A DNA stretch of 64,000 nt from Flammulina velutipes (GCA_011800155.1 CM022369.1:1-64000); one strand, 5' to 3'. Positions 21,661-34,586 are shown, numbered from the stretch's first letter. The notes: a model not told the origin generated them from the sequence alone. A program made the numbers and translations.

Positions 21661-22748
21661 CTACTCCACGTCGTCGAGCCTGCCGACGATCTTGACACCC
21701 TTTGCGGTCCATGGAACTTTGGGACTAATATTCCCCTCGGCATCGTACACCAACTCCCTCGCCTTGACGCACCGAAAGTGATTCTTTCCTTCACTCAACG
21801 ACGCATCGTGATAGAATAACCACCATCTCCCACGGTACTCCACGATACTATGGTGCGTCGTCCATCCAACCACTGGCTCCAAAATCCTACCTGCGTACAC
21901 GAACGGGCCGTACGGACTCTCCCCGATAGCGTAGGCGAGATAGTGCGTGTCTCCGGTAGAGTACGAGAAGTAGTACTTGCCGTTATACTTGTGTACCCAC
22001 GCAGCCTCGAAGAATCGCCGAGCGTGGTCTGACGCTTTGATAGGTTCACGAGTTTCGGGGTCTAGGATGAGAATTTCCTTGACGTCCTCGGAGAAGGAGA
22101 GCATGTCAACGGAGAGCTTGGCTACGCGGGGGCTGAGGGCAGGTACGTCTCCCTCGCGCTCGTGAGAACCAAGGAGGTCAGCATTGAACACGCCAGGCTT
22201 CTCCCAGCATTGTAGCTGACCGCCCCAGATTCCGCCAGAGTATCTAAAACACGTCGTTAGCAGCTAATATATGGCAGATACACGAAACGAACGCGTACAA
22301 ATAAGCACTTTGCTCTTCATCGTCATCCACAAAGCTCGCAGGGTCGATTGAGAAACTCCCGGGGATGTATTCCGGTTGTGGCGTAAACGGGCCCTCCGGC
22401 TTGTCCCCTACGGCGACGCCAATTCGGAATATCCCTTCCTTGTCTCTCGCAGGGAAGAACAAGTAAAATTTTCCATTCTTCGTTGCAGCATCGGGTGCCC
22501 AGAGTTGCTTGGAGACCCAAGGCACGTCGTCGGCTTTGAGGACGACACCGTGGTCTGTGACACTGACAGGACCGTCGGGCGAATCAGAGAGGGAGAAAAC
22601 GTGGTAGTCAACCATGTCGTATTGGTCGCCATTGTCGTTGTCCGCGAAGAGGGTTTCGCGATCGTGAGACGGATATCTTGTCGTTGAAGACGTGCGCGGA
22701 AGGATCAGAAGAGTAGATGTAGGTTATGAGGGGCTTTGCGTCGGACAT
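21661..22748 (-). pseudogene. GH43-family glycosidase with a frameshift
   Basis: Two exons on the minus strand, 22748-22299 and 22243-21661. The protein looks like a GH43 beta-xylosidase/alpha-L-arabinofuranosidase: PLITYIYSSDPSAHVF holds the N-terminal catalytic base Asp, SFSIDPASFVDDD the second Asp, and RFFEAAWVHKYNGKYYFSY the catalytic Glu. These five-bladed propeller enzymes trim arabinose or xylose side chains from hemicellulose. The start-codon frame reaches NDKI and then continues in the wrong frame. The family's tyrosine-proline-SHD motif follows in another frame (SHDRETLFADNDNG), consistent with a 2-base loss in an AT run near 22667. All downstream sequence is open and spliceable. 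It is therefore either a very recent pseudogene, a sequencing error, or uses an unseen 5' exon. No signal peptide is visible at the apparent start. Confidence 0.75.
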
Positions 22749-22759
22749 GGTGAGATGGG

Positions 22760-23890
22760 CGCTGGGAGATGTTGAATGCTTTCAGATGCCCTTCTTATAA
22801 GGAATAGCCTGTCGGTGGCGTGTCAATCACGAGCTAGGGATTAACCCGCAGTGTTTCCGGCCCGGGACTATTGTGGCGAACACGGAAATACTACGTTCAG
22901 ATACGCCGAGAGAACAGTTATCATTGGACTCACTTGCATATGGTCGGGAAGGACAAAGAGGTGGCCTCAGGGCCTGGTTTACCTCGACGGGAAGAGAAAT
23001 CAATGGAGGAGGGTTTGCGTTGAGCCTGCAATTGACATCGAAGTCAATAAATGAAGTCGGGCGCCTACTAGCTCTCACCGGTACCAGGTGATGCGGTATT
23101 CCATGCCGGCGCTATAGATAATAGATCGACGATATTGAGTACTCGCTCAAGGATTCCCCACCTGCTACCTTCTATATGTTAGTGGTATTCAAGACGGCAG
23201 AACGAGGGTGCAAACCTAGGAGGCTGAACCGTTCTGAGAGATTCAGATACGGTAGATTCACTTCATATTCATGAAAAACTGGAAAGGCGAGACATCGCCC
23301 TCTTCTCTTTCACCAGACCAGCGATGGGAACTGCTTGGGCACTACACTTTTCTCATCACTTGCTAGAGTGTACGTCTGAAAGACACGTCGGAGGAAAGCG
23401 AGAAACCCATCGGCCACCCCCCATGCTCGTCGTCGTTGATATAAGAATGCCGGAAAATGCCGGACCTGTTCCTACTGTAACAAACACGTGTTATGCACTC
23501 TTTCTTTGTTTTACGTCCAGTACTTGGAAAGTTATAGATTATGCTCTGCTTCATAACCACGCCGACACCTCTCGAGATGAATCTGTTCTGCTGTCCACTT
23601 TGTCTTTCTAAACTCGCGTAATCTGGAGCATACCGGGAGCTCCGAATCAACTCAATATCGAGACGTATTGGTGGCGTCCATCGGATTGACGCGACTTCTC
23701 GCTTATCTTGTTGGATCCTGGGCTTTGCTACTGCTGCATGACTGTGCAAAAACAGTTTACGTCAATATAGCAAGCAATCCGTTAGCCTCTTACTCGAAAT
23801 CGGTGCATGCAAGCGGTATCGCGTACGTCACACTCCAAGCTCTCCAGTCATATAAGTACAGGAACGTTGAATGAAATTGACTCGTCAACC
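22760..23890. other. Intergenic, no gene recognised
   Basis: This stretch separates the divergent GH43 and MFS transporter genes and probably contains both promoters. The ORFs seen are short and lack family likeness. The arrangement, a hemicellulase next to a sugar transporter on a shared upstream region, suggests possible co-regulation. Confidence 0.45.
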
Positions 23891-23899
23891 AACCTCAAG

Positions 23900-26132
23900 A
23901 TGACCCTTACAAGAACGACAACGCGAGCGCCCACGGACGACAAGCATGCTTCGATGCCGATCTCTGAGCTTGTCGACGGAGAACTAGCATACCAGAGCTT
24001 GATTGATCCTGGGAAGACTTGGTACAATAACGCACGGTACTTAATTCGAGCGCTTACCAAAATAGGACTGACTCTTTGCTCGAGGTTGGCGAAACTCACA
24101 GTCTACATCGTGATTCTGTACGTGCTTCCTTATCTTTAGAATCATCATGATTGACACATCCAAATAGCCTCCTGACGTCTTCGACTACGGGATATGACGA
24201 TTCTGGTATAAATGCGCTACAATCCCTGCCACAATGGTTTATCTACTTTGGTCATCCCACCCGATCCAAGCTTGGTTGGATGGTCGCGATGCTTGTACGT
24301 TTTCAAGTCATACAATCGTAAAGACTACTTACTTTTCACCGTATTCAGAGTGTCGGAGCATTTGCTGGTACCTTGGTTTCACCTTACTGTGCCGACATGT
24401 TTGGGAGGAAGAAGACACTTACCATCGGCAACGTTCTCATGATTATCGGTTCAGCTCTGCAAGCCGCCTCTCAATCTGTTGGTATGTTCATGGGCTCACG
24501 GTAAGCTTCTGATATTTCTTACCATTCGTGATCACTAATGGCCCCGAAGAGTAATCATTGGTATCGGACTCACCTTTGCAAACAGTGGCGCACCTATCTT
24601 AATCGCGGAGATCGCATATCCACCTTACCGCGTAGCGCAGTCCTCCGTTTATCTTGGCCTGATCTATTCCGGGTCTCTAATGTTTGTCCAATCCTTCTGC
24701 AACTATACATTTCGATGTGACTGTTCATTTTAGCGCCGCCTGGACGACATATGGGACGTCACATATGGAAAATGATTGGGCATGGCGTATCCCCTCTATG
24801 GTACAAACGGCGACACCACTACTGCAAGTTTTTCTCATCTGGCTTATCCCGGAGAGCCCGAGATGGCTAGTAAGTAAAGGGAGGGATGAGGAAGCGTTAG
24901 ATATACTCGCGTATTATCACGGAGATGGAGATCGGTTTGTTCTGCTATAATGACCTTTTACAATTAATACTCAACGATTCCAATAGGAATGATCCTCTGG
25001 TTTCTTACGAGTTCGAGTTGATTAAGGCTACTCTGGAGGTAGAAGGTATCTACATTGAGCTCCGTGTTTTTGGCGTAGCATTGATCACTCCGCAGCGCAT
25101 GAAGACGGAAGCTATAAATCATTGTTTACCGAACGAGGAAACCTCAGGCGCTTACGCACAGTCATTCCTCTGGCATTTTTCGCGCAGATATCAGGGGTTA
25201 CACTAGCGGCGTTCTATCTGAACATCATCCTCATTCAAGTGGGTATTACTAAGCCGTTAACTCAAGTACGCGCACTCCTTCTAAACTCTACCGCTAATTG
25301 TTAACCCCGCCTTAGCTCTTGATAAATGCCTTCCTCTCACTCTGGAATCTCTTTTGCGCGATTGCAGGGTCGAGAGTTATTGAAAGTCAAGGTCGTCGCC
25401 CCATGTTCCTTATCTCTTCGATAACAGTGCTCGTCCTCTTCTCAATGGAGACTATCTGCTTTGCTGTGTATAGCGAGACTGGACATAAGGCCGCCGCCCA
25501 TGCATTCATCGCATTCGTCTTCCTGTCATTCGGAGCTCTGAAGTCAGTTGATTTCAAAGGACGGAGGCATACGGTATTAACATCATATTAGCGTGGCGTT
25601 CGTCCCATTACTAGTGGGATATACGATCGAGATCTTTCCCTTTGGCACCAGAGCGAAGGGCATGAATTTATTCTATTCGGCGGTCGCCTTAGCCGGAATA
25701 TTTAATGCAGAGGTGAACCCCATTGCATTAGGTAGTCGTCGCCGCCTATCTTTTTTCATTGCTGACATTTTCGCAGACTCAATCGGATGGAAACTTTTTG
25801 TAAGTCCTTGAGATGTGTGTTATAATAACACATATTATGCATCTGAAAATATGTGCAGTTGGTCTACATCGGATGGCTAGCACTCGCCGTACTGTTTATC
25901 TACCGATGTGCGTACTGCGCTGCCCTTTATCTTCTTCAGGGGTTATGTATGCTGACTCCGACTGGGAATAGACATCGTCGAGACGAAAGGACGTACCTTG
26001 GAGGAGACAGCTGCTGTTTTTGACGGGAAATCCGAAGAAGCACATCAACACAGACACGCAACCCATGAAAAGCACGATGACGAGGCGGGAGGAGAAGGAG
26101 ACATGGTACCTAATTTACCAACACAATACTAA
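23900..26132 (+). CDS. MFS sugar transporter
   Basis: A multi-exon gene (about ten short introns) whose exons join in frame. It encodes a sugar-porter-type major facilitator with the usual ~12 membrane spans. Diagnostic motifs are SPYCADMFGRKKTLTIGN (loop 2-3 signature), LIWLIPESPRWLVSKGR before the central loop, ESQGRRPMFLIS (loop 8-9), and VETKGRTLEE at the C-terminus. The middle is recovered by an intron at about 25047-25099, after which the frame reads KSLFTERGNLRRLRTVIPLAF. The family imports hexoses, pentoses or disaccharides by proton symport at the plasma membrane; the substrate cannot be read from sequence. The start at 23900 was chosen for its short polar N-terminus; an in-frame upstream ATG at 23807 is possible. 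Its divergent neighbour is the GH43 gene. Confidence 0.85.
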
Positions 26133-26252
26133 GTAGTAGAAGTCTAGGGATTGCACGAACCAAGCATGAAAATATCACTCCGACATTCATGATGATGCTT
26201 CGAATCCCACGAACAATTCTACGGGCTGGTAATTTCATGTCTTTCGACCTAT

Positions 26253-28829
26253 CTAACCCAATACCATCCGATGAGACCATCCACCGGGGCCCAGAAGCTT
26301 TCCATTCAACTCAACATGCCTCTTCGCCGTCATCATCTCTATCTCCCTCTCATGAGAGAAAAGCAAGACCTTATGCCTTCGTCTACCCTCCGGCCGTGAA
26401 CCCGGAAACTCGCCAAAATCGACATTCTCCCTCGGGTGCGCGATATTATGGCTAGATGTTCCAAAGATAAGTAACCCAACACAAAGAAATTTGAACTTAC
26501 ACATCAAGGCAATGATTCACGACCTGATATCGTCGCCGACCACCCGGAGTATCAGCAGGCCGATCCCGACATCGAACACACTCGTAGAGGAAATCAACAG
26601 TCGGGGACTCAATAGCGTAGAATCCATCGGGCGTTGAGCCGTCCTCGCTAACTCTGACGATGCTCTTCAGATCTTCATGTTCAAAGTAATGATGCTTGAA
26701 GACATGGGCTACCTATATTCGCTATCAGGAGCTGACAAATTGAAAAGACGAAACGGAACTCACACAAACCCTCCAGTGCATCATCTCCCTATCCGGGGTA
26801 TCATCGGAAATCCCCTCACCCACTTCGTGCATAACTGGGCAGGTGCGGCATTCGAACAACGTCAATGTGGCGTCCATATCCGCAACAGTAGCCGTGTCCG
26901 CATCAAGCCCAGCCAAGCCAATTACTTTCGTCACAATTTCTTCCATCGCCTCGTCCTTCCTCAAGACTTTATCACCACGCCAGGGCACCCTCCCATGATA
27001 GAACCTGCCCGACCTCGTATATCCATCCAGATCCAGCGCTCGATCCAAGACGTCATCGCGCTTGCCGTCAACTAGGCCAGCAACGCAGCAGCTGTGTGTC
27101 ATGTACTCCGGGAACCACAACGGCGAGCCAATGGGTGGTGCTTTCTTCCTCTTGCGACTGGCTCCGGGGTTGAGATCGATACTACACAGGTCCGTACAAA
27201 TGAACACGTTCTTCGCGAGATGTAGGAAACCATATGCCACCTGCCCTGTTCCCGGCCCCGTTGGGATCTCTCTCCCCGCAACACTGCACATCCGCCTGTA
27301 TAGCTGGACTCGCCAGCGAAGGCAGAGCTTGTCCATCTTCCGCATGTCGAAATTGTGCGAATAGACAGTGTGATGATCTGGCCTCTCCAGGATTTCTTGG
27401 ACGTGCGGAAATTCGCAAAAGTCGGCTATCGTAGGCAGGTATTTAGAAAGCGGCATGGGTTGTCGGGCTTTCCACTTCCTGAGGGCGACGTTCGCGTAGA
27501 GCTTTCGCTGATTGACGACGATCAAATGCCTCTTGAACTTCCGAGCCTCTCGAACTTGTTCAGCGAATCGGATTACGTCTGCGCGGACCTTATCCCATCC
27601 TATAATCACGTCAATTGGAGGGAAGAGGGAGAGTATTGAAGGCTTACCGCGACCGGTGAGCGTTGCAGTCCCTTTAACACCAGAATGTGTCGCAAAATCA
27701 AAGAACATGTCGAGATCCTCCATCGCTTCGAGATCTTCCTGATATCCCAGGGCAGCGAGTCGCTCCCAGATGCTATGCAATATGTCAGTCCAATGCATCG
27801 TCCGTGAAGTATTCAACTTACGCTTCACGACGTCTAGATTTCATCTCTTCGAGCTCCTTCTCACGCTGGTCATCACATGCGAGTCGCCAGGCGTTGCAGA
27901 CATCAATATGCTATGACGATCTTTAGATGTCGACGATTTGGGAACTATATGAAGGTTACCTCTCGAAATCGGAGCATCCTGCCCTGATGTTCAGCCAGAA
28001 GCTCGGGCGTCATCGAGTTCGTGAGAAAGAGTTGTTCCGCCTCCAGAAAATTCTTCCTGATAGCATGGTGGAGTTTCTTCTTACCGCCTGGAGCAGCTGT
28101 CAGAGTATGAGAATGATGCGGACAGAGGGGACGATGATTGCGTACTAATAGAACGGGTGGGGACGACATTGAGGAAGATTTCCCGAAGCATGTCGTGCTT
28201 GTCTCTACCTCGAGTAGCCAAGGCTTCGCTAACCTCGATCAAGCTGAACAAAGACATTGATCAACCGTTTGAAAACAAGGAGGGAGACGTACTGTATCTT
28301 GGCACATGCAGGGCATATACGACATTGGAAGACGAATTCTGGAATCACGACCACCTTCTTCCAGCAGAACTATGGCCGCGTCGTTAGACAACGAAAGTGA
28401 GGCAAAATGTTAATGTGGCGCACATGACAGATCTTGATGAATGCCAGATGCACCCAAGCAGGCTCCGAAGTTCCTTCAAATGGCGGTGGAAATCCTTCCA
28501 GATTGGATCGAGCTGCCTTCCAGGCGGAAGCGGATGATTTGCTGATGAATGTGGCCCGCAGAGTTTTGTTGACGAGTGTCAAATGCAGAACGTCCAGCGG
28601 AAGGCAGAAGGCTGCTATCTATAGCATAGTAGTCAGATAAATGTGCGTCTACGAGGGACGGAAGTCGATGTACCTCCAAGAGGATATCGAAAGGCAGGCT
28701 GGTGAAATTTGCAGCCATGTCTTTGGAGGATTGTTTACTGGTGCGCCCCTTGCGCGTAACGGCCGCATTTTCCTTGTTGTCATCGTCGTTGGAGGCGACC
28801 TTTCGTCGCTTTCTGGTGTTTGCTACCAT
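26253..28829 (-). CDS. F-box protein with long C-terminal region
   Basis: A minus-strand multi-exon gene with start at 28829 and stop at 26253. The N-terminus is basic (NTRKRRKVASNDDDNKEN). The F-box follows across the first intron: FTSLPFDILLE, then IAAFCLPLDVLHLTLVNKTL, then SKSSASAWKAARSN. This matches a large agaricomycete F-box family whose next segment reads like FEGTSEPAWVHLAF. The central exon (about 27780-26780) is open for 340 residues (ADFCEFPHVQEILERPD, YRRMCSVAGREIP). After an intron near 26760-26707 the frame continues VAHVFKHHYFEHEDLKSIV, then a final exon of about 70 residues ends GWSHRMVLG. It probably recruits unknown substrates to an SCF ubiquitin ligase. No damage is seen. 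Confidence 0.8.
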
Positions 28830-30950
28830 ACTCGATAGTTGGAAGATGGCGGTAAAAAGCAATGAGCAATTATGCCACGTGAGCGTGGTGGATACGGCCC
28901 GGACATGTGCGACGGCACTGACCATCGACCAACCGTCGACCCACCACTGCAGTGGCACTACCCGGCGCAATGGCAAGTTTGTCGCTTACCACCATCATCA
29001 TGATTCGAATCTTCGCTGAACGCTTTCCGATGGCCTCAAAAGCTCGGGGCTTCGCATCTCATGCACCACTCATATTGCCCACAAGACCACGACGACGACA
29101 AGGACTGCCAGAATGGAGGCGTTATTCTGAATTACGCTCTCCTACTGGCACGGCGAGCCTCCCAACTGGAACGGAATATTTGTCTGTGCGACAAGAATGG
29201 TAGCACGTGAAGCGACACGCTGGTCTGCTCGCTGATGGTCTTGTCGTGACCAAGGTGCGTCTTCTTTTGACGACAGCTTTTCCATCTGTTTAAACTATCT
29301 CCAGCGTGAGCGGACCTGCTACGCGCACCCTTCATTCAAATTTTGACACCATTGCTGGTAGACCGTAGTAGTGCATCCACTATCCCCGCATATCCTTCGG
29401 ATTGGATTGGTTGCTGCGCGACAATTCCCGAGCCATCATCGGATTGCCCACCGAAACGAGGGATCACCTATTCAGGACTCCCTTAGCCTACTCGAACGTG
29501 CGACGTATGTCCACATTTATATTTCACTCATGATTGTCAAATACGGATCTCCCTTTAGTCGCGCTGGGGCTAGCTACGTCGACTTGTGTCGGCCGTTGGA
29601 GAATTCCCCGGAAATCATCGCATATACCTCCAGCTGTTTGTCTGATATCGCCGTCGACGCCTCCTTGCCTGTCGGACGATTACTCTCAACCTCGGACGAA
29701 GGCGCTTGTCCTTTTCTCGGTCCTGGTCTCACGGTTCTCACTTGACAGGACATGTATACTGCCCGCGTAGCATTCGAGTCGAGTAAAATGCCACTGGACA
29801 ACCTAATTGGGCGGACAAGGCGTATCATTATCGATGATACCTTCCCGACGTAGCTTGACCTGAGCGTCCATTGACCCCAGCAAGCCAGATGTGCATGCGT
29901 GTCACCGATACTGACATTCCGCATCAGGTCCAGTAGTGGGTGGCGCAGAGGGCAGGTATACATGATCTTACAGGATCAGGCGAACGAACCATCACATGGG
30001 TGACAGTTGGGCAGTCTAGAGGACATTTCAGACGCCGAGCAGTTTCAAGAGGTGGTGGAGAATGAAAGGCACGTATGCAATTGCTTGAAAATAACGTAGA
30101 AGTGTTTGGACGGTCCCGTAATTCTATTTCGATGTGACGAAGTTCTGCCCTCTGTATCCCTCCGACGCATCCTTTCGCAGCCACAGATTGGCGCTCAATC
30201 AACGAGCGCTACCAGCAATCATTCCAGCGTTGGATATCAAGCTGACGAACGAGAGTCAGAGCAGACAAGAAAAGCAGCAATGTGAGCAATAGAGTACATA
30301 CCTGAGGCTAGCAAGGATGAATTACAAAGGTAAGTAATGGTGGCGCATCAGAGACATGTCCTGGCAAACAAGCACAAACTAGACGCGTCTCTTTCCCGAC
30401 GACGACCATGAACGACGACGTTTTGCCAAGTATCCATTCTCTAGTGCCTGCTTCCTCGCGCTCGCGTCGTGTATCTTTCTGCAGCACTTGTTCGTTTAAA
30501 TGTGGCAAAGGTACGTACCGCTATATAGTCTTTTTGACATAATAGCTCATCGCATCGTCCTGCAGCATCGTTGGAAAATCCGACTCGTCCCTTTTGACGT
30601 GGCCTTCAAACATTTACGTGGATATCACTATGGGACCCTCGAACGGACACTGAAGCCAGTGTTGGCGGTGTCTTAGGAAGCTACAGACGACATCTCTTCA
30701 ACTTGCATGGTCACCAAACAGTATCATGTTCGATGCGAGCAATGGGCGCCAAATTCAGCCCTCGATGTCTCTCAACACGGTATCGTTGGACGCAGCCCTT
30801 CCTGGACGACGTCTTGCGCGCGCAGTACAAGTTCGAGGCAACGAAAGGCAGATACAGACTTACCCTAATCGCAGCTGGCACAGGTGCGCCTCATTGCGAT
30901 GCTCTAACTCTTCATTAACACATATTTTCTATCCGTAGACATCGTGTAGA
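28830..30950. other. Long stretch without a supportable gene
   Basis: Several short open stretches occur (for example plus strand about 29065-29205, reading DKDCQNGGVILNYALLLARR) but none joins into a gene or shows family likeness. The first few hundred bases probably hold the promoter of the minus-strand F-box gene. Confidence 0.4.
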
Positions 30951-30979
30951 CATCTCGTGCGGCGTTCAGACATCCCGAC

Positions 30980-31945
30980 CTCTCCTTCCCGCCCCATATC
31001 GAGCTAGGCTGTCGAAAATTTGTCGGTTTCCAATATCCTCCCCGGTTTCATTTCCTGACGGCTATGCAGACACCCACAACGCTAGATCCGTGGAGCGCCG
31101 ACGTCGACTTGGAGATAACGTCGTGGTGGCTCGCGACATATCACAGAACGGAGCAGGTCGACATGTCCGTCAGTCTCAACTTTGACGGTGCGTTTGCCTT
31201 CTGCCAAACGAGCTGTTGCTGACGCCCACGAAGGTCCTGCGCTGGACATCTATAGATTCTTCGGCCCCGACTACGGTTCCTTCGAGGCTGCCATCAACGA
31301 CGAGAAGACGACGCTGTCGGCTTGCGCTGCTGAAAACGGAACAATGCCGCATCGACTCTACAAGAGCGCATATACGCACCCTCACCAATAAGCGCATCAG
31401 ACTGAGATGCGGGCGGGGACGCGTTTCTCTTTGATTACTCGGACATGACAGCTCCAGCTAGGTACGTCTCATTCCCTGTCTGGCTCCTACGCTCATGATC
31501 ACATCTCCCCCAGATCTTGCATCTTTTGCTTTCGACTTCCAGGGTGTGTACCGGTCTGCAGCGCCCTCTTGTATATTGCTCATAAGTAGCCTCTGCCATA
31601 TAGCTTTTCGGTGACAAGAAGACTGATCATCACGAATATAATATCTACCTCGACGGTGGACCTGCTCAAACCTACAAAGATGCTTGCTGGATGTGGCGTC
31701 GTCTTTGGTCAGACGTTGGAGGAGCAGCAGCCGACTATCTAATACATTGGATCCAACCTCGACGATTCGACGCATATAAAGGCGGAGAACCTTGCTGGCG
31801 TCAACCAATATTTCTTCAGTGAGTCTTCCCTCTCTTACGGGTCCAGGAACTGACTGGTTGGCATAGATTTCTATTACATCGTCCTTACGGTGCCGGTCCG
31901 AGTTTGGCCCAAGGAATCTTTCGGAGACGGCATCGTCTAAGCTAG
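30980..31945 (+). pseudogene. Decayed jelly-roll-type surface protein gene
   Basis: Plus-strand pieces recall agaricomycete membrane-anchored proteins built from carbohydrate-binding-like beta-sandwich modules: SVSLNFDG spliced to PALDIYRFFGPDYGSFEA, later DAFLFDYSDM, and NIYLDGGPAQTYKDA. The same family has motifs such as a GPDYGSY strand and an LDGG-P turn. Between pieces the frame shifts and stop codons appear (for example TGA just before the DAGGDAFLF part), and no C-terminal membrane span is found. I infer a pseudogene. Confidence 0.45.
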
Positions 31946-31952
31946 AATCTCA

Positions 31953-32240
31953 TTGTCGTACACCTTTGTCAATCATGACCAGTCTATCCTGCCATTTCTA
32001 GTGCGTGAGACGGGGTTATGCAAATGGGCCGAAACGTTAAACAAGAAAACAGACAAAGGCGCGGGAAATCCGAGGTATATTGACACTACAGGAAACTTGA
32101 TGGAGGTAGATTTGAACGAAAGGCTGGCGAACCTTCTGACTCAAATGGACGACACGTCGACTGCGACCGCGTTCCCCGAGCTTACATACCGAATATGTGA
32201 CAGTATGCGTGCGAACGATGTCCAAAGACGGCTTGGCTGA
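31953..32240 (+). CDS. Hypothetical protein, possible 3' exon
   Basis: A 95-residue open frame with a soluble-protein-like composition (ETGLCKWAETLNKKTDKG, VDLNERLANLLTQMDD) and a normal stop. I do not recognise it. It may be the last exon of a longer gene that includes sequence upstream, or a small gene of its own. Confidence 0.3.
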   Translation: MSYTFVNHDQSILPFLVRETGLCKWAETLNKKTDKGAGNPRYIDTTGNLMEVDLNERLANLLTQMDDTSTATAFPELTYRICDSMRANDVQRRLG

Positions 32241-32622
32241 TGGTCTTTTCTAAGCATCCTCTCCTCTAACTCAGCTTAATCCCCCGTGTCTCTCTGAATC
32301 TTCCACTAATGCCGCCGTCCTCGTCACGAACTTGAGTGCAACGGGCTGGGAACGACCATCCTCAAGTGTCGTTGCCTCGTCCTGTGCTTTTAATCGAAGA
32401 TTCACCTCGTTGGCCAAAGCATCTTCACTGGGCTGCCCAAAGGATGTCTTTCGAGCATCATGCCAACTCATTTTTTCATGACTGGTCATTACCGTCTCTT
32501 CGTCATAAACTCCCTCATCCGAGAAGACCTGATGCGAGACGTATAAAAGCATCGAAACACAGCTGGAGAAAAGGCATCCAACACTTTCCGCATTCTCTTC
32601 AACCGCCTCTACTCTTCTCGCC
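32241..32622. other. Promoter region of the small secreted protein gene
   Basis: No coding feature is supported. A TATA-like TATAAAAG at about 32542-32549 lies ~75 bases before the start codon at 32623. Confidence 0.4.
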
Positions 32623-33345
32623 ATGTTCATCTCACGTATCGCCCTCGTTGCTCTCTCCGTCTTCGGAATGGTGCAAGCCATTCCCGCCCCCATTTCCAAG
32701 AATGTCGTCATCTCTCGCACGACGAATGATACCGCCGTCGACGGCACCGACGCTATCATGGCTGTCTTGACCACGCTCAAAGGCCAGACTGACAGCATCT
32801 TGCCTCAGATCGGTGAGTGATTCCTTCAAATATTTCATACTACAAAGATAACATTTTAACAGACACACTCGTGGCTAGTGGCAAGCGTACCGACGAGAAT
32901 GACGATGCTCTCTTCGACGAGCTCATCGCCGCTCTTACGGCTGCTCAAGAATCTCTGATCAGTATTGACGCCCAGGGAATTGCCTCAACAGATAACCTCA
33001 ACGAGGCCGGAACTGTCATTGCCGACACTATCAAGGTACCTTTGCTTTCTATTCCATACCTCGATGTCCGCTCAATATTCCGCGTCAACAGGGCATTAGC
33101 GCCACTCTCGACGCATCCTCAGTATCCTTGTCGTTGATCGGCACGATCGCGCTCCTTCTCTTCAACCTTCTCATCGCTTTGAATGTTTTGCTCCCTGGAA
33201 TCCTCATCGTTATCCTCGCGTTGTACGTCGCATCCTTTCGTAAGAGTGTGTCGTTTCGCTGATTGAGATATTCTATAGGCTGAGCGGCATTGTCGGGATT
33301 GTGATCACCCTTCTGTTAACGTTGCTCAGCATCCTCATTCTATAG
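32623..33345 (+). CDS. Small secreted/membrane protein, unknown family
   Basis: Four exons (32623-32812, 32863-33035, 33092-33222, 33279-33345) join in phase to give 186 residues. A signal peptide (MFISRIALVALSVFGMVQA) precedes a helical, acidic middle region (DTLVASGKRTDENDDALFDE, LTAAQESLISIDAQG). The last ~60 residues are extremely hydrophobic (LIGTIALLLFNLLIALNVLL, then GIVGIVITLLLTLLSILIL) and would form one long or two short membrane helices ending at the C-terminus. The layout suggests a surface protein held by its tail, or a secreted helical protein related loosely to fungal hydrophobic-surface-binding proteins; the latter is only a guess. No lesion is visible. Confidence 0.75.
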
Positions 33346-33577
33346 AGTAGGTATGAGTTTTATTATGGGATCTTCGAAGTGCATACCATTATTTTTGTAC
33401 CGTCAGATCACTGTCATTTGTTAGCAGCTTTATGGCTCACGATATTCTTTCTTTCCGTTCGATTCAACATGCAGTCTGTTCCGTAAAGCAATGGTATACA
33501 TTCGTCATGTACGATGGGAATTGTTCTGTCTCAACTCTCCCATCTGCATAACTAAGACTGACTATTGCCACATTACA

Positions 33578-34280
33578 TCACATCTTCGTCTCCCAGTCAG
33601 ATACATTTGGTGCTCGTCTAGACTGCTCCAACTTTTGCTTCTCCAAGGTTACCCTAGTAATTGCATAGAAAACACTCGTCATCTCCTCCATGCTTGCAAG
33701 CAAAACTACGTGAAGCTTCTCTATCATTTCCAGCGTCATTACTGGACGCGCCTCCAGCATACCGTAAACCTCGCGACTAGCCTCTCGACATATATTATGC
33801 AACTGTGTAAGCTGCTCCTCATCGACGACCCGCTCTATCTGCCATTCTATTACCGCGTCAAACAACTCGTTCACACTCGCTCGACTGTCGCTGAGTAGCA
33901 TGACTGGACTGATAAGATCACGGTAGTGGTTGACGGCAGAGCGAAATGAGTCGAAATTGACGGAGGGATATAGACGCTGCGAGCGACAGCACTGTGCGGC
34001 TATGCGGAAACCGCCAACACCATAGTACATCATCCGGCCTTGGTAATATTTGAACCAGAGAGGTGCGAGACATAATCCACCTACGAACCAGTTAGATTTC
34101 GTTTGATCACGAGTGGCATCGAGATTATTGACCTGTTATTGACCAGAATAGGAATTTGAGCCCCATCCGTGGCGCGTAGGACGGAATCCTATGCGCGATC
34201 GAGAGTTTTCGGCGCTGCAGCGATTGTGGCGCGATTAATCGTCGTGATAGCAATACTGCGCGAGGAACAAGAAACGACAT
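33578..34280 (-). CDS. Putative mitochondrial membrane protein
   Basis: Two exons (34280-34133 and 34080-33578) join in phase to give 216 residues. The N-terminus is rich in Arg, Ser and Leu without acids (MSFLVPRAVLLSRRLIAP), as in mitochondrial targeting sequences. One hydrophobic span follows (LKFLFWSITGGLCLAPLW, across the intron). The rest is soluble and helical: FRSAVNHYRDLISPVMLL, VIEWQIERVVDEEQLTQL, and a C-terminal coiled-coil-like stretch. The likely place is the inner membrane, with the helical domain exposed. I cannot name a family. Mitochondrial targeting is an inference from composition only. Confidence 0.65.
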
Positions 34281-34586
34281 GATGGAGGCGCGAGGCAATA
34301 CGCGTACACCATGAGTATGTGGGGACCATCATCCGGGAACTGCCTTCTTGAATGGAGAGTCCGGATTTGTCTAACGCTTCTTTCAATGCCGGGCCGGTTC
34401 ATCCCGCTTCATAGCGCCACACTCGTTAAAATGTCCTTTATTGATCGGAGACGAGAAATACACCGCATATCGGTACATTAAGGGTAGTACTGGATCCAGA
34501 TATTATTACAATGTTAAAATGTTCGGCAGGAATCTGTATAACCCGGTAAAGAATCGCGATGAGATAACTATCACACATCTGACCGA

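Noticed and set aside
28952..30240. Possible genes in overlapping ORFs of 80-130 codons
   Set aside because: No frame shows domain likeness or splice-compatible neighbours; both strands are equally open, as expected by chance at this base composition.
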